Source: Auanema rhodensis
Lineage: Eukaryota; Nematoda; Chromadorea; Rhabditida; Rhabditidae
DNA: 64,000 nt
Direction: 5' to 3'
NCBI GenBank assembly: GCA_964057225.1
Contig: OZ059900.1
Coordinates: 5,590,501 to 5,654,500, forward strand
Every line of letters starts with the position of its first letter. Position 1 is the first letter of the stretch. The position numbers and the translations under genes are program-made. Below the pieces are notes generated by a model that searched no databases, was not told where the DNA came from, and worked only from the letters and a program-made list of their open reading frames with translations. This document shows positions 28,013 through 39,000 of the stretch, piece after piece.

Positions 28013-28905
28013 CAATACAAGGGTTTTATTTTTCACATAGCTGTCACCAGATTTTCATAAATGTCAAATAAAAGATAATTATTGTTTTCGTATTAAGAAG
28101 ACATAATAACTGGTCTGATAAAGAATTCACTCAGATAAAGGCAGGAAAATATTAAAAAACTGAGAGTAATTGTATTTTTTAACTCTTGCTGAATTTTTAT
28201 TCGTGTCATTAATTTAGTTTCAATTTTGAGATGATTGTTTAGCTATCGATTTTTCAAAAATTTGAGTCAACGAAAAATATGTTTTTTGTGCTAACACCGG
28301 AAATGCGTCAATGAGGTAGATCACATTGCATACTTTGCGTCTTAAGTGCACTAGAAGTGTCGTACTAATGTCATCATTTTTTTTGTTAATCATCTTCTTT
28401 ATATGAAATATGTTGAACTTGAGTACCGTCTACTAATTATTTTGTCTTGATTATTGTTTCTTATCGTTTTTCGGTCTTTCAACTAAGTTCGTTGTACTAC
28501 AGAAACATGAATAGTCCCTTTTTTATCATTTACTTTTTTAAAATCTTATTTTTTGTCTTTTTTTTATTATCTTTAATCCACACAACTCGAATGTAAAAAA
28601 TAAGTAGAAGATTCAATTTGAGATTACAATTAATTGATTTCATCATTATGGATGAAATGTCTCTACTTGTGTTGATCAATAGATAATACTTATTTCTGTT
28701 CAAGTGATTATTTATGATGATTAACCGCAATCTTTATTAATTACATAATTTCTTTTTTTTTCTGTATTTTTTTTGTACATTTTTATATCTTTGATTAGGA
28801 GAAATAGGGGAGGCATAGGCGGTAGAAGACAGTAGCGATCTTTTATTCGGATTTTAATCAATAGAAACATGTTCACCGACTAGAATCGGTCATCTAGGTG
28901 ACTCG

Positions 28906-28913
28906 AACCGGTT
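28906..28913. promoter_or_regulatory. Grainyhead-type palindrome AACCGGTT
   Basis: A perfect AACCGGTT, the consensus bound by Grainyhead/GRH-1 factors, 1.4 kb upstream of epn-1 and beside other short palindromes (ACCGACTAGAATCGGT at 28875-28890). Functional use is inferred. Confidence 0.35.
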
Positions 28914-28954
28914 ATTTTATTTCATCGCATCTTTTTCCTTCTTTCTTTCTCTCC

Positions 28955-29190
28955 GTTTGGATGCACAGAGGATTGGAGGGGAGCGGGAGTGTACACAGTC
29001 TCTATCCTAGAACTAATATATGATGTTGAAGAGTACATACACAGCCGAGAGGACCCAGACAGCTGCGCAGAAGGGTTTCTTCCGGCCGGCCCTGCTGCGG
29101 GTTGTGTGTCAATGATGTGTTCGGTTGTGCTTGGGGTATTAGTTGGCTGCTTTTATGCTTATTCTGTGCTGGAACAGTGACATGCTTAGT
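28955..29190. other. GC-rich island with stable hairpin
   Basis: A block of markedly higher GC than the flanks, upstream of epn-1. It contains a 10-bp stem with one mismatch (CGCAGAAGGG at 29066-29075 with CCCTGCTGCG at 29090-29099) whose loop holds CCGGCCGG. A 63-codon frame through it (28989-29180) begins with GTG, not ATG, so coding is unlikely. It may be an epn-1 promoter, a 5' exon or a structured RNA. Confidence 0.5.
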
Positions 29191-30319
29191 GCTTATCGAT
29201 AATTCAATTCCACATAATCTAAATTGTATTTTTTATACATATCCTTTCTATTTAGTTTGTCGGTTTGAGCTTTATAATGATCTTTGCATCAGCCTGTCAA
29301 GGCTGTTGTCAAGTGCGACGCCTTGCATGCCCCACAAGAGATATTGATTTTTCTTTTGCTTTATTGTCATCCTCAATAATATGCTTAACCTTCTCTGTCT
29401 ATCAAAGAAAAAGAAATGCGTGCACGCTTTCACACACATCTATGTATATGTAGTAATATTACGAATGAAAGTGTTTAAATTAACTCATAATTAATATGTT
29501 TGTACACTTATTGGGTTTTTTCTGAATATATTGTTGTTCCCTATATAGCAAAAACATTTTTTATGATTTAGAAAAACATTGAATTAAAGCCAAGATTTTA
29601 TCATTCGTCTTTTTTTTAATTTGTGCACTACACTTTTTCTCACTTCAAGATTTTGCTCGAGTTTGTTATGACGATTGCTTTCTTGGTCGCAGCAAAGAAA
29701 AAAAATCGATTTTTCAGACTGTTTCACTGTCAGTTTTGTTATTCAGTTCTTACATTCTTTTTATTATATGCTTATGCTGAAAAGCTTATGATATTGTTGG
29801 TTATTTATTTTTCTCTGTCCTCAAACATTTACTAATCGATGCCGCTCACTCTTGTCTGTATAATCGTCGTACTCTGTGCGATGTTTTATTGATCTTCGGT
29901 CTTTATTTTACTTTAAGAACAACAGATATACTATTTTTAAAAAATACACTCAAATTATGTTCTTTAACTATTAGTTTACTTACTCTTTTTTTTCACTTTT
30001 TCTATAGTAATTCATGTTTGTATTCTTGAGACTTTTTTTATTTTGCAAACTTCTAAATGTGATTAATATGGATTGCTTCTCCATGTCAAACGATCGCAGA
30101 TTTTAATGTCAATCGCGATTGTGATTTCTTTTCTCTTCTTCTCCTTTTCGATTTCCTATTTATCTACTCTTTGTTTGAGTTTATGTTTATATCAAAATGT
30201 CAATTGAATGCGTATAATTGTTATTTCAAATTCTAAGCATTTTATTTTATAACTAGCATTATTACTCGAGTTTTTATTCTCTTATTTCAGCTCCTCACAC
30301 TCATTCAATTGAAAACCAA

Positions 30320-32046
30320 ATGTCAATTTCAACTATTCGTCGGCAAGTAAAAAATGTTGCTTACAATTTCTCAGATGCACAAGTTAAAGTTCGTGAAGCA
30401 ACCAGCAATGATCCATGGGGGCCATCTACTGCTTTAATGTCAGAAATTGCAGATTTAACAAATAACCCTATGGTATATTTTGTATCTTTTTTTTTCCAGT
30501 ATTTGTGAAATTATAGGCATTCACTGAAATTATGTCCATCATTTGGAAGCGTTTGAATGATTCTGGTAAAAATTGGCGTCATGTATATAAGAGTTTAGTT
30601 CTTCTTGATTTTCTAGTAAAATGTGGAAATGAAAAAGTAAGGAAAACGTTTTGATTAATTTTAATTTTTTTTTGAAATGCAGGTCGCTAAGCAATGTCGC
30701 GAAAATATTTTCACCATCGAAACGTTGAAAGATTTTCAACATATGGAAGACAATCGGGATCAGGTAAAAAAAAAAGAACAGTAGAGAAAAAAAATTTTTT
30801 TAGGGGTTAAATATCCGACAAAAAGCAAAGCAGATCACATCTCTTCTTTCTGATGATGAGCGACTTAATAGTGAACGGCAAAAATTTCTTCAAACTAGAA
30901 ATAAATTCAAACAGGGATCATCTTATTCAACAAATGATTGGAATCAAACACCAGACAATAGATCAGGTAATAGAAAAAGGAAAGTTCTGTTGTATTATGA
31001 TTAAACAGAGTTGGATGAAGCTAGACCTACATCAATTGGTGAGGAGGAAATGCAACTTCAAATTGCTCTAGCTCTTTCGAAGGAAGAACATGAAAAAATG
31101 GATGAAATGAGAAAAAGTGATGAAGTGCGACTTCAGGTTCATAATAAATTATAGAATTCTTTTTCATTAAATGTTTTTTTCAGTTGGCTTTAGAAGAATC
31201 TCGAATGGAAGCTGAAAGATTAGCGGGTACAAGAAATCAAACGGTTACTGGGGAAAAACTAACTCAAAGTGCTCTAGATGATCTTCTGTCTCTTGGGCTT
31301 GGACAGGTGTTTTCCTTTAAAAAACAACAAGAAAAATAATCATATTGGTTCAGCTTACTGTTGAGAGCATCCCTTCTTCTTCTGCATCGGCTTGGCAGCC
31401 CATTGATCCTTTGAGCGATCCTTGGTCTATTGCTACTCCTCAAGCTACTGCTCCATCAGCAGGTATCAGTAGAAAACTGATTTCATGTAAGTTACAATAT
31501 ATTTTCAGGGCCAGATCCATGGGCTCCAATTATCTCCACTCAACAACCAGGAATAGCTCCACCACTTACAGCACCTGTATCAAACGTTAGTACTATGCCA
31601 TCAGCTCCAATTACCTCTTCTACGGGAGCTACTGAAGATCCATTCGGTGTCTGGGAGAGGGAAATTTTACAGCCTATTCCAGTTGACGTACATTTTCGTG
31701 TTTACAAACATAATTAGTGTATAAATTGTTTTCAGGGACCTAAGAACGGAGCCTCAGTTTCAAATGCCCTAGGCTCTATGGGCAATCGCAAAACGCCAGA
31801 ACATTTCTTGGGAGAAAATAGTAATTTGGTCAATTTGGATAACCTCTTCGGAACTTCATCAAACATCACAACTACAAGTAACGAATGCAACCATTTTTTT
31901 TTTCATTAATATTGTTTTCAGACTCAAATCCATTTTTGTTGAGCAGTCAGCCTGCTCCCGTTACAAATCCGTTTGCTAGTCAGCAGAGAAAATCTCCTAC
32001 ATTGAACGAGATGATTGCTGCACAACAGCAACAGAGACCAATGTAA
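30320..32046 (+). CDS. epn-1: Epsin, clathrin endocytic adaptor
   Basis: Endocytic adaptor that bends PIP2 membranes and links ubiquitinated cargo to clathrin and AP-2. Ten exons give about 480 residues. The N-terminal ENTH domain starts [20 protein letters not shown] and includes [39 protein letters not shown] and [17 protein letters not shown]. Two ubiquitin-interacting motifs follow ([19 protein letters not shown] and [18 protein letters not shown]). AP-2 binding DPW motifs appear as LSDPWSIAT and GPDPWAPI, with DPFGVW. A clathrin-box-like LVNLDNLF and two C-terminal NPF motifs (NPFLLSS, NPFASQQ) for EH-domain partners complete the layout expected for epsins. It starts at the conserved Met that opens the amphipathic helix 0. 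AATAAA at 32284-32289 is a plausible polyadenylation signal. It lies next to mbk-1 in the same orientation. Confidence 0.95.
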
Positions 32047-32903
32047 CAGAGCTGGTACCCTAATCTAACGAATCAATCGCTGTAAATTCACAACTCGTTT
32101 CACAAGTCTCCACATTATCTTTGGTACATTCTACTATCTGTTTAAACTTTTTTTTTCATTTTCCGGTTATCAATATTTTATTATAAATATATTTATCTGT
32201 ATGAAGTTTTCATACAATAATATATATAATTATATATAATTATATCTTTTTCTGAACCCTATAAAGGAATTTTGTGAAAAATGAATAAAAAGTTAAATAG
32301 ATAATTTTTTTAATCTTCCACATGACTTAAAATTAGCATTAATTTGTTTCACAGTTTTAATTTTAAAAAAAACTTGAAAAAATAAAAATTGAATTTCGTT
32401 GAAAGTTTATTACTCTGGCGAACATAGTCAACATACATTTACGGATTTTGGACTTTCAATAAAGTGGAAATAAATAAACGGATTCCTTTGTTTCTGGCTA
32501 TTGAAAGATAATTTATTTATCTCATTGAAATTTAATACCAGACGAAAATGTATAGTAGAAGTTATCAGAATATGATAGGTGATCATTATGAATGATAAGA
32601 CATATAATCACTTTAGAGAAAAGAATATCAAACAAAAAGAAGACATCACACAAAATAAAGTACTATTATAATATATTGAACTAAAAAACCAATTTGAAAC
32701 TACAATTAAGATGATTTCACTTGTAAATTAAGAAAACTGAATTGCACAAACAGAAGATATTTAGAGGAATAAAGGTAGACAATGTCATTAGGAAATAGAC
32801 TAATAAAAAGCAGGAATGAAAGTTGAAACGGTAACAAAATTTGCTAAAACATCTTAATGATATATGTAGATTATTCATTTTTCAAGGTAATAAAACATAA
32901 AAA
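32047..32903. other. Convergent 3' intergenic region
   Basis: The epn-1 stop and the stop of the four-TM gene face each other here. The stretch holds poly-T and TA repeats near 32217-32245, AATAAA at 32284-32289 for epn-1, and TTTATT near 32513, which reads AATAAA on the minus strand. No gene is seen. Confidence 0.55.
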
Positions 32904-33946
32904 TCATCTACGATTGAAAATCTTTCTATAGAGCGATTCTTGCTGACAGGAATGAGAAGAAAACGGATAATTCTGAAAAAAAAATATTTGAGAACAAGAA
33001 CGAAACACTGTACGCATTTCTTACGTCTCTAAACTGGGCAACAAGATCAATTACATATACTAAAGCTAGTAGAAGGGAAACCATCTTAAACATATGAGAC
33101 GTTAATTTAAAAACATTAAAGTATATCGTGCTTACCACAGATGCAGTAATTTGTCCTTGCACATGATATACACTCCCAAGTCGTTCATTTACCTGAAGAT
33201 TAACATTTATTTCATTAAAAAGAGAAACTGAACTTTTTCTTCTTTGACATTAACCGCCATCCAAGTTCCTATAATTCCGGTTAATATCATGAGCACGATT
33301 CCAGTTTGAGCATATAATTTTTCCTGATAATAACAAATATATGCAAGAATCGTATAATGATTAGAAATTATTGGATATATTAGTAAACATACAAAGGTCA
33401 GTAGTGTTTTCACAAATGCTCGATGCCCGTTCAAGCAATACATTACCAACAGCATAATACACAAAAATGATAAAGCTGAGCAGATAACCAGCATCATGAC
33501 CTACAATTATGTTCAAATATAAATTAAACTAGGAAAAAACGTTCTAAGACATCGTTTTTATAGTTTTGCTCTTAATATAATTGTCATCATAATCATTCAT
33601 ACCTGTCCTAGTATAATATCATCAAAAGTGTTCATAAAGAAAACACAGTTTTCTTTACTACATGCCATTAGAACAAGATAAAGTAAAAGAAGGAGTAAAA
33701 ACTGAAAAGTAAAGCAATTACCAAAAGATCATTAAGAATAAGAACTCAAAAATGAAACTTACCCATTCTAAAACACGAACAATTCCCATTGCGTAGCATA
33801 TGATACCAGGTGTACATTTTATCCGCTGTTTTTCCATTATCTGAACTATTCTAATTAGTTTCAAATAATTTTATACTTACTCCTAGCTCATGGTCATCCA
33901 ATTCGGCTATACCGCCACAAACATCAATTTCAAAAGAACAAAACAT
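32904..33946 (-). CDS. Four-TM membrane protein, MARVEL-like
   Basis: Eight exons give about 215 residues. The N-terminus is cytosolic in character (MFCSFEIDVCGGIAELDDHE, then LGIMEKQRIKC). Four hydrophobic segments follow. The first is TPGIICYAMGIVRVLEW with FLLLLLLYLVLMAC, and the second is VMMLVICSALSFLCIMLLVM. The third begins TGIVLMILTGIIGTWMAV and the fourth is MVSLLLALVYVIDLVAQF. The C-terminus is basic (ESLYRKIFNRR). The opening PGI..(x)..R.LEW segment is typical of MARVEL-domain proteins (MAL, plasmolipin, CMTM), which act in membrane trafficking and apposition. The tetraspanin CCG signature is absent. All introns are GT-AG and phase-consistent. The alternative start at 33837 would drop exon 1. 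An inverted GATA pair lies about 245 nt upstream, hinting at intestinal expression. Confidence 0.7.
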
Positions 33947-36071
33947 TCTAATAACTTGAAGTAAACTGTCTTCTCAGAAACCTGAAATTGAAACAAAATC
34001 AAACTTGAGGAAATACTCTTAACAGAACGAAGGACAAAACAAGATGATAGAGTGGAGACGTTAACTAAGGCCTTTCCTTATCTTCGATACGTCGCAGTCA
34101 CGATAACAGCGTATAATACAATTTACATCATGTCCAACCTTATGTACTTCTTGTTAGCTTTTATACACAGGTATTGAGACTATTAGTTTTGATAAGAGCT
34201 TATCAACGATTTGTATCAAATAGTATATAAAAGTTAGCTCAGATAAAAGCTTATTTATTCAATTGTTCTTAATTTTTTTTATAGATAATTTCATCGAATT
34301 CGAAACCTGTTCCATAATATAAGTCAAAAAAAAGATATGACACAAGTTGGAAAAGGTTCATTTTTGAATAACTATATTGAAATATTCAAAAATCTCTTGA
34401 AATCAATAAACAATATTACGATTGGAAAAGATTTACGGATAACCATGCCCGATAAATAATGGGAATAAAAGGCATTCATCAAACATGGTTCATCGGATGA
34501 AGGAAAAATGGGATATTTAACCTGAACGATTGTATTCCCATGATTAAAAGATGCTCATAAAATGAATATCCAATAAAAAAATTGAAAATAGAACAGTTAA
34601 GGCTTAAGAAAAGAAAACAAGATAAATCAATATGTAAGGCAGATGTACAGAAGTGTAAATTCATGAAACAATACTTTATATATCCTACAACTCAACAATA
34701 GTCTCAAAACAATATGTGCCAAGCAGAATGAAACATTTATAAAAAAAGTATGTAACGTAGATACGAAAAAGCGGATAAAAAACAATATTAGTTTATGAAG
34801 ACTGAAAAAGTTAAGAATGCTGAAGTTGAAGTTGCATAAAAAAGTTTAATTATTAATAAGTTCTCTATATTATAATTTTATAAGAAAAAATAAGAAAATG
34901 AAGAATTACATTTTCAGTATTTTAACTGACCTTGAGAGCTTATTAAAAGAATATTGTCAATATCTAGTTTGACAACGATGCAACTGAAAAATTTATTCAC
35001 TCTTTCAGAAACTGATTGGCATTGTTATTCTCAACTCAATAGAGAAGCATCTTCCAAATTTGGAAAATTTAATAATATCAGATCTAAGTAATACCTGAAT
35101 CATATTAAAAACCAAGTATTTAAACTTTGAAACACAAAATTGGTGTTACATACGGCAAAAGACTTCTTTAGATTGAAAAATACAAAATTTATACGTTTAC
35201 TTCGATATAGAAGACATAAAAGTACTTTTTCTATTTTTGACGTTAAATTACAAAAACAAATATGCTCAAATATATGTTATATACACATATAAATATAGTA
35301 ATATGTAAAAAGGAGAGCAGCGCTAACAAATTTGAATTACGCTCGAAATTATAGATGCACTGATAGCTCTATCTATTGAGTCATATTCTGAGAATAGGAC
35401 ATAATTAAAAGTTTTTGAATCAACAAGTAATTTTTTTATATTTGTACGTACATTATTCTATAACAATAGACCAATCAGAAAAGGCGTATTAATATATTCT
35501 TAAATATTTGAAGAAAAAACGTTTTCCCCCAAAAGTATGAAATTGAATAATTTTTTTATTATCGAATAGTATCAATTATTGGCTTTTTAAAAGTTTGAAA
35601 AAACTCGGAAAAGAGCTGTAACTGAAAAAAATGTTTATCAGATTACACTAAATTTTCTTTTGATACTTATAGTTTGTTTTATTGTATATAACATCATGTT
35701 ATTATATTATTCACTGTGAGATTTTTTTACTATTCAGCATTCTTCAGATGTTTTTCTACTTTCTTAGAACGAACACATAATCTTTTAAATTAATGAAATG
35801 AAGCTACCAGTATGCTATATGTTATTCCCTTAACTATTGTATTTAGTTAATTAATAAATATAACAGAATAATAAATGAAAATAAACGAAACTATTTTATG
35901 TCGTCAGAATATCAAAAACCAACAAATCAGCATTAGAATCTCGCATAATCATAAAACTGAAGCATAATGATTCAATAAATACGTTAATAAGTCTTTCTTT
36001 TAATTTTTGATAGCTTTGTAAAAACTTTTCAAGTAGTTCATATAGCAAACAAGTTCGTGCAAATTGAAATC
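33947..36071. other. Intergenic region with GATA palindrome
   Basis: About 2.1 kb of AT-rich DNA. Near its left end it has the promoter-proximal region of the four-TM gene, including paired inverted GATA sites at 34189-34206 and further GATA-like motifs to 34250. The rest shows no coding signal; the 61-codon frame at 34479-34664 is not credible. Confidence 0.5.
34189..34206. promoter_or_regulatory. Inverted pair of TGATAA (GATA-factor) sites
   Basis: TTGATAAG and CTTATCAA are exact inverted copies separated by AG, giving two extended GATA sites head to head about 245 nt upstream of the four-TM gene start. In C. elegans, TGATAA sites bind the intestinal factors ELT-2/ELT-7. Use here is inferred. 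Confidence 0.5.
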
Positions 36072-37338
36072 TTAAATTTTTTGTTTTGTATAGATGACCC
36101 GTGTATGTTCAAGATAGCCAGATTTTGGATGCGTTGCTGTTCTCATCTCAATAACTTGTTCCATGTATCGGTCATCGTGACGAACAAAAGTGCGACGAAG
36201 CTGAAATATTTTATGATGTGAATATCAGAATGAAAACTCAAAAAAATAAGTTTTAAAACATTACATCTTCTACTGGCAAATCTCGAGAAAACGAAATTCT
36301 TCCAATATCTTTTAAAGTTAAAACGAGCTTATTAGGTGACACATGTCCTACTTCATAAGTTGTGAATCCTGTAATATTTTATCAATAATAATCAAAAACA
36401 GAAACTTTTATAAACCATTGTTTCCTGCAGTCATAAGAGTAGCATTTCCAACAGTATCGACCGTCAAGAATCCCCATTCATCGTGAAAATGATCTTTGGT
36501 AGAATGAGACCAAGCTCTTGCGCTGAAATTTTATTGATGGTTAATTATTTTTATTAATTCATGTACATAAAGTATTAATTTTGGAAAAAGTAGATGCCAC
36601 TTTGCTTTCTCATAATAGCAATATGTTTGTATTAATGACATTAAGAAAACTATCAAATACTTACTACAAAAAGAATATTCAAAATCTGACTTATTGAGAC
36701 TATGTGCTTAATTAGTAGTCTGAACTAACTTCATAAACCGGTTGTTAGTTACACTTGCTTTCGATTTTTGGAGTGGTTAAGACATTCTATAGCAATCGAC
36801 ATAAGATAACAAGACAGTAAAAGTAGTGAGAATAAAATAGTATCAATTATGGGCTTCTTGTCACCGTCAAACAATATTGAATATCACTAAACCTTGCCAA
36901 GAAAATTTTGATTTTCTCTTTAATTGTTTGTTTGAAATATCTTGCGCTAATGTTAGAAAATGAAACCAGAAAATTATTTCTTCAAGAAAAAAATGGAAAA
37001 AATAAAACTCACGAAAAATTTAAAAATTGGGTGTTAGCAGATTTTGCCATTGGTGCTTCATTAATAATTAGTTCTTCACCAAAAGTCATAGTTGGAACTG
37101 TTGGCCAAAATACCTAAAACATAAAATATTCATTATTACAACAATAAAAATATTTCAATTGTTAACTTTCATTTTAATAAGCTAATATTCAAAAAAATTT
37201 TACCTTTCCGGAGAATTCTGACCTCCATTTTCCTACCATCCATTCTATCTTTCGATTATTTTCAGTTAGCTCCTGGAAGGTTAAAGGTGCACAAATGGCT
37301 AGCAGCAGAAGAACATGCGGAATAACCGCCTTGTTCAT
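36072..37338 (-). CDS. Nitrobindin (THAP4-type) heme-binding beta-barrel protein with signal peptide
   Basis: Five exons give about 190 residues. A clear signal peptide (MNKAVIPHVLLLLAICAPLT) is followed by the nitrobindin fold. Matches to the C-terminal domain of human THAP4 are ENNRKIEWMVGKWRSEFSGK (compare LAWMLGTWLS), WPTVPTMTFGEEL, NFSARAWSHSTKDHFHDEWG (compare PMHRECGF), ISFSRDLPVEDLRRTF (compare ARISFAKEPHVEQITRKF) and YMEQVIEMRTATHP. The near-terminal EHTRVIYTK places a His at the same distance from the final Tyr as the heme-ligating His of nitrobindin. Nitrobindins bind ferric heme and NO and isomerise peroxynitrite. The signal peptide suggests a secreted or lumenal form. The second intron is about 490 nt, unusually long for this window. 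It starts at the Met of the signal peptide. A CT-rich tract on the coding strand lies just upstream. Confidence 0.85.
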
Positions 37339-39000
37339 TGTAGATGGGACAGTGAAAAGATGGTAGATTGTGTGTATGTGAGTGCGCGTGTATGAATGAC
37401 AGACAGGTCACACACATTCACAACATTCAATCATGAGAAAAGGAGAGAAAGAGATATAGATAAATAGTAAGAAATAAAAAGAGAGGATGAACGAAGACGG
37501 AACAGAATGTAGAGATTCGCATAGTGCTGAACACTCCCTGACAGTCAGCAATCCTTTTTAATACTAAAAAGAGAAAAAAAAAGAAAGAAAGAAAAATGAT
37601 GATATAGAGCGGAAACTAACAATAAAAATCAGAGAGAGAAACAGAGAAAGAAACAAAGAGAAAAGAAGAAACAAAATGCTTGAAGTAGAAGATATTAAAT
37701 GAAACCGGTTGAGCCAAAAGAGATCGTGAACTGGCTATTTTAAGTCACTTTAACCGGCTTCAGTTTCGAGATCAGGCTGCATCTGGAATGACAGGTCGGC
37801 TTAGTTCAACATGATGCATAGTCACCGGCTTGTTTAAAACAAGTAAATAAAAATTAATAAGATAATATTGAAAAAGTTATTATTAAAAGTACAAAATTCT
37901 AAGAATATATTGTCTCACAATATCAATTAAAATATTAATATTATATATATATATATATATATAAATATATGAAAATGCACAATATTAAAATTTTGAACTT
38001 TTGAACGTTTCAAAATAAAAAAATTAAGAAAATTATATGTTTTCGAAGATCTAAAATCTGTTTATTGATGATTACTTAATAGTTCAAATCTATTTCTGGA
38101 AAAAAAAATTTTTTTGTCACCAAAAAGCGAAGAAAAAAGTATATTATTGTACAAAATTGTTACTTTGCTGCTGAATAGAAAGAAAAACCGATACATTCAT
38201 AACTGTGATGAGTTTTAGTTTTATTACGTTATTCTACTTCAATTTTAAAATTTTAGAAACAGTGATGTTATATAAAAAGGAAAGTTTACAAGAAGAGTTT
38301 TTCTCTACAGGATTTTGCCGAATAAATTTGTTTATATAAGTAGATAGTAAATAATTTTTTTTAATTAAGAAAAGATTTCTAAAAGTCTAGAGCATGATGT
38401 AAGACTATCTACAATGTATATCACATCTTTTTTAGAAATAAACACTGACGGCATCTGAAAATCATTATTTCATCTAACTACGATATAACAGCTTTTCCCA
38501 TTCAAAATTTATTTTTATCGAAAAATATGTGAAAAATTAGACCACACATGCTAATACGTTTTATGTTTGTTTCGTTGTTATATAATACAATAAACTTCCG
38601 TTTGTTCTTGCCAGTAAGATGTCTTTCTAAACCAGTAGTCCAGATGTCTTCTATATTTTGATTCATGACGTCATTAGTTAGACAAGTTATAAGCTAAATG
38701 TATAATATTACAAACTGCTAAATTGGTTTCACATTCATTTTTCCGGAAACAAAATGAAATCATCATCTGATCAACTGTAATAACAACTATTTACAATTCC
38801 CTTATTCATTATTACTAATATTTTCAGTCTTCCGATCATACTTACAATCAAATTTTACATATTTTTTGTGTAACCCCTATCACCATTTCAAAAGCTCCGG
38901 CTGTTTCGAAGCATTCTGTCGAGTCATCGATAATTATAGTTTGTATATTGTGATGACCAAAGACATATACTGGACTTCCATGAAATTGTTGATAATGATT
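37339..39000. other. Upstream region of the nitrobindin-like gene
   Basis: Immediately upstream is a GT-rich patch, then a long purine tract (about 37436-37680, CT on the coding strand). AACCGGTT follows at 37703-37710, with related ACCGGC motifs at 37753-37758 and 37823-37828. A TA microsatellite lies at about 37941-37962. The remainder is plain AT-rich DNA. Confidence 0.5.
37703..37830. promoter_or_regulatory. Cluster of ACCGG(T/C) Grainyhead-like motifs
   Basis: AACCGGTT at 37703-37710, AACCGGCTT at 37752-37760 and CACCGGCTT at 37823-37831 lie within 130 nt, 365-490 nt upstream of the nitrobindin-like gene. GRH-type sites regulate epidermal genes; function is inferred. Confidence 0.35.

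Larger units (their letters stand above)
27491..30319. other. mbk-1 3' region and epn-1 upstream region
   Basis: This stretch contains the mbk-1 3' UTR with AATAAA at 27631-27636, two tandem 14-mers at 27979-28012, an AACCGGTT palindrome at 28906-28913, a pyrimidine tract near 28920-28955 and a GC-rich island at about 28955-29190. A TTTCAG acceptor 28 nt before the epn-1 start codon marks a probable trans-splice or 5' UTR junction. Frames at 27569-29835 do not look like genes. Confidence 0.5.

Noticed and set aside
28312-28319. TGAGGTAG, the let-7 seed, suggesting a let-7 family microRNA
   Set aside because: Neither flank offers a complementary arm of the length needed for a pre-miRNA hairpin, so this is most likely chance.
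28866-28913. tRNA-like B box and a GACTAGA microRNA seed
   Set aside because: The reverse strand reads GGTTCGAGTC, but no cloverleaf can be drawn around it. The GACTAGA seed also has no precursor foldback.
28989-29180. Small membrane protein frame in the GC-rich island
   Set aside because: The frame has a GTG rather than an ATG start and no supporting splice structure. The GC-rich block explains its length.
29719-29726. CTGTTTCA piRNA-type upstream motif
   Set aside because: Only a few copies occur in the window on both strands together, about what chance predicts, with no clustering.
36072-37338. Apparent loss of the heme-binding His in the nitrobindin-like protein
   Set aside because: Misalignment at first. 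The ligand His of nitrobindin is near the C-terminus, and EHTRVIYTK keeps a His at the matching distance from the final Tyr.
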